Shown here one piece after another: positions 1 through 11,200 of a stretch of 64,000 bases of DNA. Each line of letters begins with the position of its first letter. The first letter of the stretch is position 1. The translations under genes and the position numbers were made by a program. The stretch spans positions 31,230,984-31,294,983 of the forward strand of contig JAFMSR010000009.1 of assembly GCA_022818135.1 (NCBI GenBank), given 5' to 3'. Source of the DNA: Saxidomus purpurata (taxonomy: Eukaryota; Mollusca; Bivalvia; Venerida; Veneridae). Under the pieces are notes generated by a model. The model ran no database searches and had not been told where the DNA came from. It saw only the letters and a program-made list of their open reading frames with translations.

Positions 1-677
1 CAAACACCCAAGTCCCTTACATGGTCAAAACATTTGACAAAACAACCACCTACATTCACACCGGGTATATCAACCTTTGCTAACTGTTGTGTAGTACCAT
101 ATAAAATGATCTCTGTTTTTGCATTGTTCATTTTCAATTTATACTTTGCCATCCAAGAAGAAATATCATCCAAACAAGCAGATAATTGTTCAAGAACATA
201 AGTTTCATTTTCTATGTTTCCAGCTTGAATTTGTAGAGCGACTTTATGATCATCAGCATAACCATGTAACTGAGCCGGGTATTTCTTGACGACTCTATTC
301 AATGCTGCGATATACAAGGTAAAGATTACTGGGCCAGCACAGGAGCCCTGAGGCACACCAAACATCAGGTTTTCTTGTCTTGATGATTCATTGTTTATGA
401 TAACTTTCATGGTCCTATCAGTCAAGTATGATTTGATCCACTGTAAAGGAACGTCATCTATGCCAAAGTCATCATGAAGTATATGAAGCGCAATGGGGAT
501 GTCGATGGTGTCGAACGCAGCACTGAGGTCAATCATAACGACTATTGTAATTTGTCCATCATCAACAGCTTTCAACAAATCATCATACATTTTTATCAAA
601 GCAGTTTCTACTCCATGGTTTTTACGATATGCACTTTGATACGATGGCAAAAGTTTATTTGTCTCAATATGTTTAGT
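1..677 (-). mobile_element. Non-LTR retrotransposon (LINE) reverse transcriptase, partial, open frame
   Basis: Read on the minus strand, the whole stretch from the gap edge to the window edge is one open frame of about 225 codons without a stop. It shows the ordered palm motifs of a non-LTR reverse transcriptase: SAYRKNHGVETAL, then VVMIDLSAAFDTIDI (first catalytic aspartate), then FGVPQGSCAGPVIFTLYIAAL, then HGYADDHKVALQIQ with the YADD box at 249-260, then a thumb-like KLKMNNAKTEII segment. Both ends are cut off, by the assembly gap and by the window edge. The intact frame suggests a fairly young insertion. The motif spacing fits the CR1/L2/jockey group, but I cannot assign the family. It lies outside the A/C duplicated segment. 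Confidence 0.88.
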
Positions 678-678
678 G

Positions 679-1178
679 NNNNNNNNNNNNNNNNNNNNNN
701 NNNNNNNNNNNNNNNNNNNNNNNNNNNNNNNNNNNNNNNNNNNNNNNNNNNNNNNNNNNNNNNNNNNNNNNNNNNNNNNNNNNNNNNNNNNNNNNNNNNN
801 NNNNNNNNNNNNNNNNNNNNNNNNNNNNNNNNNNNNNNNNNNNNNNNNNNNNNNNNNNNNNNNNNNNNNNNNNNNNNNNNNNNNNNNNNNNNNNNNNNNN
901 NNNNNNNNNNNNNNNNNNNNNNNNNNNNNNNNNNNNNNNNNNNNNNNNNNNNNNNNNNNNNNNNNNNNNNNNNNNNNNNNNNNNNNNNNNNNNNNNNNNN
1001 NNNNNNNNNNNNNNNNNNNNNNNNNNNNNNNNNNNNNNNNNNNNNNNNNNNNNNNNNNNNNNNNNNNNNNNNNNNNNNNNNNNNNNNNNNNNNNNNNNNN
1101 NNNNNNNNNNNNNNNNNNNNNNNNNNNNNNNNNNNNNNNNNNNNNNNNNNNNNNNNNNNNNNNNNNNNNNNNNNNNNN
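679..1178. other. Assembly gap, 500 N
   Basis: Exactly 500 consecutive N, a placeholder size, so the true distance is unknown. The base after the gap (1179) is already inside the segment duplicated at about 47.99 kb, whereas the sequence before the gap is not. The duplication boundary or an assembly join therefore lies in the gap. Confidence 0.99.
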
Positions 1179-1241
1179 ATTTATCTGTTCATGTCATCGA
1201 TGCGTTTTGCAATGGGTCAACCTTTGTTATAGTATACTTAA

Positions 1242-2169
1242 GGGGGTCACTGGTGAGGTTTTGGATTTGTGCACTTCCGGAAATTTACATTTGTTGTATT
1301 TCAAAAATGATGAGTTAACTAGAAAAAACAATTAGGTAGTAGTGAACTTAGGCACAATAGGAATATTTTAGCGTAAAAAAATTAAACATTTCTGAGAAAA
1401 AATATTTTGACCTCGCATTTGGTGACTAAATTGACAAATTTTGTCGTATGCCAAAAATGGGGGTAGGGGTACAAAAATAGTCATTTCTCAAAAACCATTT
1501 AAGATATTTACATAATTCAAACTGTATTATAAGAAGAATTGTTAGGATATAAAAGTTCATTAATAACTAGCTTCTTTTACAGTTCTTTGTTACAGACATA
1601 TGCCGTCATATCTGAAAGCTCGCCGAAATCTAAAAACACATTTTTTGTCAGTTTTTATTGAATTTCTTTCTTATATGCACATTGACCCCCATTTTTTATT
1701 TTTGCATTCTAAAACAAAGGTTTTAATCAAACTGCACACAAAATATCTGAAAAAGCTTGTTACTCCTTTATCATGAAATATTCATTTATCAAAAATTGAA
1801 AAAATGAATTTTAGTAAAGTGGGTGGGGTAATAATAAGGAGCGTACTATTTATTCAGATGATGATAGAAATAGCACTATCTCTAATTTTTCATCCTAAAG
1901 TATGATATACTACATAAGAAAAGATTAGAAAGTGATATCCATTCTGAAACATACACCACATACATAAACGTTTATAATACCAAAATTCTAGCTAATTCTG
2001 CATTAAGCACCTTGATCTGATAGTGTATCACTATATATTAATATTGCGAAAAAGTTAAGTCATTGACCCATCATTATTTTTCCAGAAATTAACTAGCAAA
2101 ATGTTAGTCTCCATAAAAAACAGGGTCAATAAAATTTCTTGTTATTTTGAATTTCAGCAGTGACCCCCC
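1242..2169. mobile_element. TTAA-flanked non-autonomous DNA transposon (piggyBac-type target)
   Basis: The element begins GGGGGTCACTG and ends CAGTGACCCCCC. It is flanked on both sides by TTAA (1238-1241 and 2170-2173). The duplicate at 48054-48057 carries a single TTAA with no insertion, so both boundaries are fixed by an empty site. At 928 bp with no open frame of note it is non-autonomous. TTAA duplication is the hallmark of the piggyBac superfamily; the family assignment is inferred from the target site only. Confidence 0.87.
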
Positions 2170-2844
2170 TTAAGGACAAAGTTCTGTCCGGTTCAAAATT
2201 GTTTAATTAAATTTTAATTGTACATTGCTTTTAATTTTCTATTTGCAAATTTATGTTTTGAGACTACTTGCTATATTACAAGGTGTAAAGAATTCTATAC
2301 AAAAGCATTCAATCAACCGTGACGGCATAAACCATGCATTTCACATTTATCTAAGTATTGTGTAAATGAAGCTTATAATCACACAAATTTCAAGTGATTT
2401 TTGTTAGCAAAGGATAGTCCCATTGAAAGACGTAAAAATTTAGACAAATACTCAACATATGTTGTTATTACGAAGCTTTCAAGATAGAAAAAATTGCGCG
2501 TTTTATGTCGGGTGGAGGACAGTGAGCATACAACACATGTTGCACGTGCGTTAAACGCCCACGAACATTCTATTCCACGTCACGAACATTGAAAATATGT
2601 TAATTGACTCGAAAATGATGATATTCTTATGCTTTCTAATTATGAACAAAATATCCATTTCCAGTTTTTGTATTTCTTTAATAATACCGGACAGAACTTT
2701 TGTCCTTAGTATATATTTATACAAAGCTTGATATCTGCACCTTGAGAGACCCATACAAATCCAAAGCCATAACTAAACAATATATACTGACACAAAAAAG
2801 AAACTGTGCATTTGTGTAATAATTATCTGACGTGCCGTTGCCAC

Positions 2845-3006
2845 CTTCGGCCTGCCGGATCGTGGAAGATCTCTAACGCTTCCATTTTCACGGTGACGTT
2901 GTCGAATGTTCGTGGTGGTATTTCTGTCACACGTCTGGTCTGTGGCAGTTAAACTGCCTAGCGACGTCAGAGACGCTGACGCTGGATGCAAGTTGAATTC
3001 ATTCAT
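2845..3006 (-). pseudogene. Tc1-like transposase helix-turn-helix relic
   Basis: The minus-strand frame contains NIRQRHRENGSVRDLPRSGR followed by PKVATARQ. This is the typical linker and GRPK/AT-hook-like end of the N-terminal DNA-binding region of Tc1/Tc3-type transposases. Nothing resembling the catalytic DDE part follows, so this is a truncated fossil. The same relic at 48705-48859 has lost 16 bases. Confidence 0.6.
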
Positions 3007-3439
3007 TTTCTTAAAGCTGTGGCATCTAGTTAATGAGTGAAATTCAAATGTACTGTGATTTAATTATTGCATAGCCAGTAAAGATAGCGGTCAGTGACAA
3101 TTTGTACTTGTTAACATGTTGCACGGGTAGCACACGCAAAAGACATCCTCGTGCTTAAATATTGGGTAAATTATTGCAGTGTATGGAATATCTTTTTGTT
3201 ACCCGTGATAGTAAAATCTATCTTTTTAAACTTAGAAACGAAAAGGTTACGCTCAATATTAAAGTGCACAGTTTCTTTTAGGGGTCAGTATATTTTTAAC
3301 ATTCTTCTTTACACATGTATTACAACCAATATCATCTTACTGTTTCAGCACTTAGTAATTATGTTTGGGGATCTATTATCAGCCATATGAAGAAGTTTGC
3401 ACCAATATTAATACAATTTGTAAAGTAAGTAATACATAA

Positions 3440-3975
3440 AGGTCACCTACCACATTCTCCCAGTGCCATACTAGTATTAGTAGTTTTAACTCCGAAGAGC
3501 TTCTTGCAGAATTTGTTATTTACAGACTCTTTATAATTTCTGAGTAATGAGAGCCCCAAATTTGTGATCCATAGCACAGTATTGGTTTCATCATACAATA
3601 AAACAGTTTAAACATTTCTCTAGTTTCTGTTGAACTGAGTCAAATGACAGTTTGGGTGTGAAAACTAAATCCATGTGTTTAAGAACGATATGATTTTAAC
3701 AGACCCCTGATAAAACCATCGTTCATTTTTTCTTAGCGCACCACCGTTTATTTCAGTATTGTCGAAATTAACTTCCATGCCTGTACGTATACAAAATTCA
3801 TTCATAAGATTTAATTGTTGCTGTAATCTTACAACTGTTTCAGCGCAGTTTGCAACATCATCTGCACAAAGTAAGCATAGGATATCTGGTATATGTACCG
3901 CAAATGCATTTTTCCCTTCAAAGTAAAACAGTCCCAAGAAACCATATACACAAATGTATTTCAAAAAATACAAGG
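3440..3975 (-). pseudogene. LINE reverse transcriptase relic (C-terminal part)
   Basis: The minus strand encodes IPDILCLLCADDVANCAETV, LQQQLNLMNEFC and GMEVNFDNTEINGG, which is the ADD catalytic box and following region of a non-LTR reverse transcriptase. Further downstream, in shifted frames, come remnants ending near ALGECG, a common motif toward the C-terminus of such polyproteins. Frameshifts and stops separate the pieces. It sits just past the 3' end of gene A. A nearly identical copy is at 49290-49828; no equivalent is seen below gene B. Confidence 0.72.
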
Positions 3976-4299
3976 TGTGACACTTTATGAACTTTATATT
4001 TTTTACTTGTCATATTAATTTTAAGGTTGAAATAACGACAACTGGTACATGTAAATCTTTGCTTTAAAGAAATGTATTAATAAAATTTACAATCAATAAA
4101 AAATTCGTACTGGCCTCAGAGGCGTGTTTTGCATGAACATATTTGGTTTTCATACTGAGTGGGTATGTATTTGATGAAAAATCATTTTTGATATTTATAT
4201 TAAGTGTCTAGCAAAATGAAAGATATCAGTACTACTAGTATAATACACATGTTTGCTTATGACTATCGTTTACATGAAACTTCCTGCTATTTCTTGTTC

Positions 4300-4712
4300 T
4301 CATTCATTAGGAATAACCAAGACTCCAGTAAATGATGTGCTATAGTCATTATAAAAGTAGCTTGGAACACCATATACTACTACATAATCGTTTTTGTTAA
4401 GGTGGAAGTTTCCAGCTACACTCAGAGAGTAACTTCCGTAATCCACGTGGTCATCATGTGTATCATCAGGATTAGACAGCAGCCGAAGTCTATTTACATT
4501 ATTTACTCGTAAATAAGCTGAGATACTGTCAATGTCTTTTCTTATTTTTGTCAGAGTTACAGCAATGTTATAAATTCCGGGAATTTTACAGGTGAATCTG
4601 CCTGTGCTGGTGTTGTAGCCTCCTTCAATGTTCAAGTATGTATTCGGAAATCTAATGACATCGTTCGACGTCCCACCGGTACAACCGTATGCCGTGAACG
4701 CTACCTTGTGAT
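4300..4712 (-). CDS. Gene A exon 4: C1q domain and stop
   Basis: The acceptor is CTATTTTACAG. The exon encodes about 136 residues starting DHKVAFTAYG. It fits the C1q signature spacing F-x5-N-x4-Y-x6-F-x5-G-x-Y through FPNTYLNIEGGYNTSTGRF and TCKIPGIYN. Other landmarks are DYGSYSLSVAGNFHL, where beta strands are expected, and the terminal YSTSFTGVLVIPNE. This is a full-length single C1q head with no collagen sequence before it. No canonical AATAAA was seen in the first 250 bases downstream. Confidence 0.93.
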
Positions 4713-7700
4713 CTGTAAAATAGTTGTTCAAAGTGTTACAGCAAAATGTATACAATCCATTATACATGTAATGTATGTAACCCGTGATTTCACTAAAAAC
4801 AATTTAGAATAAATAAGACTATTTTATGCCGTCGTTGCACTATATATTTTTTATTTTGTAAGATGCTTTTCAGTTTGTATAACGCTAGATTGCTCTAATA
4901 ATTCTCTGTTTTACTTAACGAAGCAGAGTGAGCTATCCAACACAAGATTACTAAATTAAATACTTTCCTAAAAGCAAACGTTTTCTAAAGATTCATTATT
5001 ACACTTCAGAAATACATTTTCTTGTGAAGTATATACATTTTTATCACTACCGTTCCAGAAAACATTTAAACACAATTACATTCACTCAAAATAGATTAAA
5101 GCATGTGCCGTATTCGGATTTCAATGTGAAGTTTGTGGGAAACATATATTAATATATTGTTTGGCGTATTTTACATTTTGTACAAGCCAGCTGAAATCTG
5201 AAATTATTTTCACTTTCAATGCTCCATAACCTCGATATAAAAATATAAACATAGATCTATACCATAAGTGTACGTTCTGATTTTGTTGTACATTATAAAA
5301 CATATTAATAAATTATGCGTGTATATACCAGGACATGCATTTTTGTTACAGAGCATAATCTGTTCTGAACTACCGTCACAAAACCTCCCAAGCATTGATG
5401 GTCTAGGATTTGTACATGTTCGCAGTCGACTTTGTACGCCTGCTCCACAACTGTCACTGCATGAACCCCAGCTGCCCCAGCTTGACCAACCACCGTCTGC
5501 ACAAATAAAATAAGACAGTGAAGAAGGCTCACTTTAGATGATGATTATTATGTGCGTAACTCTTTTAACATAACAAATTATTGCTTAGTTTCGAGTTATT
5601 ATGTCCTTCCATGATGTTGGATTGTCATACTTTTTGCCATAAACTAAAACATACGTATATCGTGAAAGACACAATTCCTTTGTTTTTATAAACTAGAATG
5701 TGTTTATTAAGATAGAGCACTTTTAAAGGCATTTTGCACTTTTTGGAACGGTTGTCGAAAGACAGCTGTTCCAAATCCAACAATCTTACAGCCCAACCAA
5801 TTTATTAACGGATTTTGGAGTTACTACGGAACAATGCATCTTAATTGCCGTCCTTGGACCGATTAGTATAAATCCAAGAATTTTTTTTTTCATTTTTTAT
5901 CATCCACATCCACATCCAATATTAATATTTATATATTCCTATTTATGTTAATCGGAAATTTCTTTAGTATTTGTACAGTAAAATACAACCTGCAATATTA
6001 CATTTTGCGTATCAGATGAATTAGCTTAATCGTGTAAGCTGTACCAATATGTTTATTCATATAATAAGACTACTGTATTAGGTTGCTTTTAGAGGGTGAG
6101 TTTTTTATTTACTTTTTATGAGATAGCAAGCCCATTTAGTGTTTGTGTTCCATCTGTGCTCGTGAAGTTGCACGGCTGACTTAACTAAAGTTCTCCAGTT
6201 CTGACTGACAGTAGTTTCTCCAAACTGAACTCAAGCTATTTTGCACATCAATTTTCATTTACTAGACATTTGCTTCATCTTGTGTTCACATCTTAACGTC
6301 TTGAATTCGAGCAGTTCAGTCTCTTGGAGTTAAGCATTTCAAATCTCACTGAGCATCTGTACCAAACTTCACAAAATTATTGAGTGAACATTTTCACGTT
6401 TTAGGGTAAACATTTAGTATTTAATAGATAAGAGTTGAAACGTATTAAACATTTATAATCAGAGCATTAGATGGGGATGATTAAAATGAAAATTATTCTT
6501 TTTTCGTTAAATTTTGCCTTAAAATTGCTATAGATAGAAATAAAACTATCTTTCCAAGAGAATGAATACCAACAACAATATGTTAATTTCATAATTATTC
6601 ATCTAATTATTCATTTGACAGTCATTTCTCAATTTATCGTACGACATCACGCGCAATTCGGGGACAAAGTACAAAGAGTGTGAACCTAAAACGTTTCTTT
6701 TATCAAGCTGTTAATTTCAACAGAAACGTTGTCAATAGGCATAAAACTAAAATCTTCAGTAAGAAGAAATATCAACAACAAATACTACAGGTAAGAGTAG
6801 AAAGTTCTAATTGTTTCGAGATAAAAACTGACAGTCAGCGACTTTATATAATTAGGGAACGGTTTGTCGTTCTGTCTGACCTCAAAAGCAAACGATCAAG
6901 TTAAGATGGTAGAAAAAGATGTTTAGATTTGCCAAGTTGTTCGTTTGAAATAATAGTTAGTCAAACAAGATGACCACAGCTATAAAGACTTACCTTTCTT
7001 TAATATAAACAGTTCACATTTTTACCAAAACAAGGCCGGGAATTTTACATGGACTGTTATATTGAAACTTTGAACGAAGAACTTGTACAATTCTCGCATA
7101 AACGTAAATTTTACAGTAACACGTTAATTTTACAGTAACATTACAATAGAAGAAATACAAAGTCATGAATCCGAAACAGTATTATTAAAAATGCTGATAA
7201 ATCATCTACCATTGTAATGATGAACACCGTGCTGACTATATTGCAGAGGTAAACAGACATCAGTCTAATGAAACATAGTATTAAAAAGTTGATAAAAATA
7301 AGCTCATGTACATTTATAACGTACCAAATGCTTCCATCATATATTAAAGGCATATACGTGCACTATTGACGTTCCACTTATACCTAAACCGAGTAAAGTT
7401 AAACCCCATAGCAATATAGTAACTTTAGACGTAGCGTCGTTATATACAAGTAATCCGCATTTCTTAGATGGGTTAGAGGGATTAATCAACTGCGTTAATT
7501 CTGTCCATAATAGTATCAAATTCACTAATATTGTATCTGAAAAATAGCTCATTCCTTGATGTTGATTTAATGCTGACTGAAAACAATGATGTGAAACCAA
7601 AAACTGGGACCTGTTAAGATTATCTGATAAACAATCTGTTCAGCATGTCTATACGCACTCGCCTGTTGTAGCATTTAAGCGTGCAAAGAATCTCAAAGAT

Positions 7701-8114
7701 CATCTTCTTAAGACTAAGGTTTCGGCTACTAATAATAAACGTACAGATACATTGTACAAGTAGATGCGAAAGACAAGCTTTAAGATGCAGTTATTGTTCT
7801 AACATTCTAATATGCATTGTTGATTCTCAAAAATTTAAAAGGTCATAAAATGCTAAATCAGTATCTGTAAAAATCAGGATGAAATGTACATCTAATGAGG
7901 TTATTCACCTTTTTACATGTAAGAAATGTAAAATACGCTATGTTTGACAGTCATAACAAAGTCTCCCGACGTATAAATAAACATAGGTTCCGTTAATTGT
8001 TCGTTTTGTCCCCGTGTGTTTTTTTTTTTTTTTTGTGTGTTTTTGTAGTGTATTTTTTTTTTTTTAAAAATTTTTTTTTTGTGGGTTTTTTTGTTTTTTT
8101 TTTTTTTTTTTTTT

Positions 8115-8149
<35 letters not shown>

Positions 8150-8178
8150 TTTTTTGGTTTTTTGGGGTTTTTTTTGGT

Positions 8179-8225
<47 letters not shown>

Positions 8226-11200
8226 ATATGTTATATACACAGCCTGTATAATTTAGCTCTAATGTTGCTCGACACTGTTACGAGTGTGGAAACACGATTA
8301 AAGATTTTAGTTGTATGATGTTTCTAATGATATGAACAGGTTGATAAATGAAACGTTTTAGATTCACACACTTGATACTTTATTATGGAACGCCACAACT
8401 GTCTGATGTTGTCACCTTTCTTTTTGTCTTGTCCACCCCGTGTCTTATTATGTCAAATTGTTGTGTCATTGTGTCAGGAAGACGTGCCTCTATGTCAATG
8501 AATCATGTGATCTTGTCTATACAATGTGTGATTATGTCAAATGACCGTGTTGATTTGTCAATGTATGGTGTTGACATGTCCACTATGCGTCTTATTATGT
8601 CAAACAAACGTGTCATTATGTTAAAGGGGTATGTTATCATGTTCACTAATCATGTGATCTTGTCTTAACAGCGTGTGATTTTGTCAAATGGCCGTGTTGA
8701 TTTGTCAATGTGTGGTGTTGATTTGTCCACTATGCGTCTTTTTATGTCAAACAAACATGTCATTATGTTAAAAGAATATGTTATCATGTCCACTGATCAT
8801 GTGATCTTGTCTATACAGCGTGTTATTATGTCAAATGGCCGTGGTGGTTTGTCAATGTGTTGTGTTAACTTGTCCACTATGCGTCTTATCATGTCAAACA
8901 AACGTGTCATTATGTTAAAAGAGCGTGTTATCATGTCAACTTATCATGTGATCTTGTCTATACAGCGTGTTATTATGTCAAATAGCGTGTTGATCTGTCA
9001 ATGTGTGGTGTAACTTGTCCACTATGCGTCTTATCATTTTAAACAAACGTGTCACTATGTTAAAAGGGCGGGTTATCATGTCTAACTATCATGTTATCTT
9101 GTCTATACAGCGTGTTATTATGTCAAATAGCGTGTTGATTTGTCAATATGTAGTGTTGACTAGTCTACTATGCGTCTGATCATGTCAAACAGACATGTCA
9201 TTATGTTAAAAGAGCATGTTATCATGTCCACTTATCATGTGATCTTGTCTATACAACGTATGATTATGTCAATTGGCTGTGCTGATTTGTCACTGTGTGG
9301 TGTTTACTTGTTAATACCGTATCTTAATACGTCATCTAGCTCAGAATCTTTTGCAAGTCATCCGCCATCTTTGTGGTTTCGCGCCACTTAATCTTGAACA
9401 ACACCATGCAAAATGAACAAGACAACATATCGATTTAACAGGATCAGCCAGTAATGAACATGATAAGACGTCGGGTGCACAAGTCAACATACCGTTTTAA
9501 CATAATGACACGTTTGTTTGAGATAATATGACGCATAGTGGACAAGTCATCACCACCGATTAACAAATCAACACGGCACTTTGACATAATCACACGCTGT
9601 ATAGACAAGATCACATGACGAGTGGAGATGATAACACGCCCTTTTAACATAAAGACTCATTTGTTTGACAAAGTAAGACGTTAAGTGGACAAGTCAACAC
9701 CACATATTGACAAATCAACACGGACATTTTACATAACCACACGCTGTATAGACAAGATCACATGATTATTGGACATGATAACAGGACCTTTTAACATAAA
9801 TACATGTTTGTTTGACATAATAAGACGCAAAGTGGACCAGTCAACACAACATATCGACAAATCAACACGGCCATTTGACATAATCACACGCTGTATAGAT
9901 AAGATCATTTGATCAGTGGACATGATAACACGCCCTTTTAACATAATGACACGTTTGTTTGACATAATAAGACGTTAAGTGGACAAGTCAACATCACACA
10001 TTGACAAAGCAACACGACCATTTGACATAATCACACGCTGTATAGACAAGATCACATGATAAGTGAACATGATAACACACTCTTTTAACATAATGACAAT
10101 TTTTTGACATAATAAGACCGTAAGTCGACCAGTCAACACCACACATGATAACATGACCTTTTAACATAATGACATGTTTGTTTGACATAATAAGACGCAA
10201 AGTGGACCAGTCAACACCACATATTGACAAATCAACACGACACTTTGACATAATCACACGCTGTATAGACAAGATTGTATGATTAGTGGACATGATAACC
10301 CGCCATTTTAACATATCACATTTGTTTGACATAATAAGTCGCATAGTGGACAAGTCAACACCACATAATGACAAATCAGCACGGCACTTTGACATAATAA
10401 CACGCTGTATAGACAAGACCACATGACGAGTGGACATGATAACACGCCCTTTTAACATAATGACACGTTTGTTTGACATAATAAGTCGCAAAGTGGACAA
10501 GTCAACACCACACACTGACAAATCAACACGGGTATTTGACATAATCACACAATGAATAGACAAGATCACATAATTAATGGACATGATGAAACGTCTTCCT
10601 GACACAATCACGCAACAATTTTACATAATAAGACACGGGGTGGACAAGACAAAAAGAAATATGACAACATAAGACAGCCGTGGCGTTCCATACTTTATCC
10701 CCGAAGGGTTTAAATGCGATTGCCAAACTCCTTTTCAAAGTAATATAGACAGTAATATTCAGTTTTGTTTCGTGGTTCTCCCGTTGTTTTAGGGATGAAT
10801 GATGAGACCCCCAGTAATATTCAGTTCCGTATTTAATGGTTATATTTAAAGTATTATAATCTATGAAACGTCTTCTGCTACATTATGTTTTCTGATTGAA
10901 TGTACATATCTTTACAGAAGATGTTATAAATAGTTATTTGTCAATACAACTAAGTGTTGCACTACAGAATTTCTCTTAAACGCTTACATTTATACATTTA
11001 TATTGTAACCCTTTATTTTTGCTTTAAGAAAAGAAATTGTGGAATTTATTTGCTTAATCAGGGATTGGGGTAGACATTGCATTGCAGCCCTATCACAGTT
11101 GGATGACATACTGCAGAGGTATTCAATTATATTACGACTCCATTTCATTTTTCAAGCTTATTTGTGAAAATTGTGAATGTGGAGTTATACCTATTCTTAA

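Noticed and set aside
474..1335. Plus-strand open frames spanning the N gap
   Set aside because: They run through 500 N, and the left part is the reverse strand of a clear reverse transcriptase.
5268..5532. Overlapping plus- and minus-strand frames around the second TSP1 exon
   Set aside because: Shadows of the TSP1 exon in other frames; only the frame giving WSSWGSWGSC with six cysteines fits.
7997..8318. Two Phe-rich open frames across the poly-T block
   Set aside because: Pure homopolymer translation; the block is absent from copy C.
8348..10611. Long open frames of heptads (RVIMSNG-, HVILSIQ-type) on both strands of the foldback arms
   Set aside because: They arise because 21 and 147 are multiples of three and the sub-repeat lacks stops in one frame. 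The frames are broken by small length changes between units, and the arms are inverted repeats of each other, so a repeat protein is not supported.
8463..10640. CRISPR-like array, because of regular short repeats
   Set aside because: Eukaryotic context, no unique spacers, and the repeats are contiguous and inverted about a centre.
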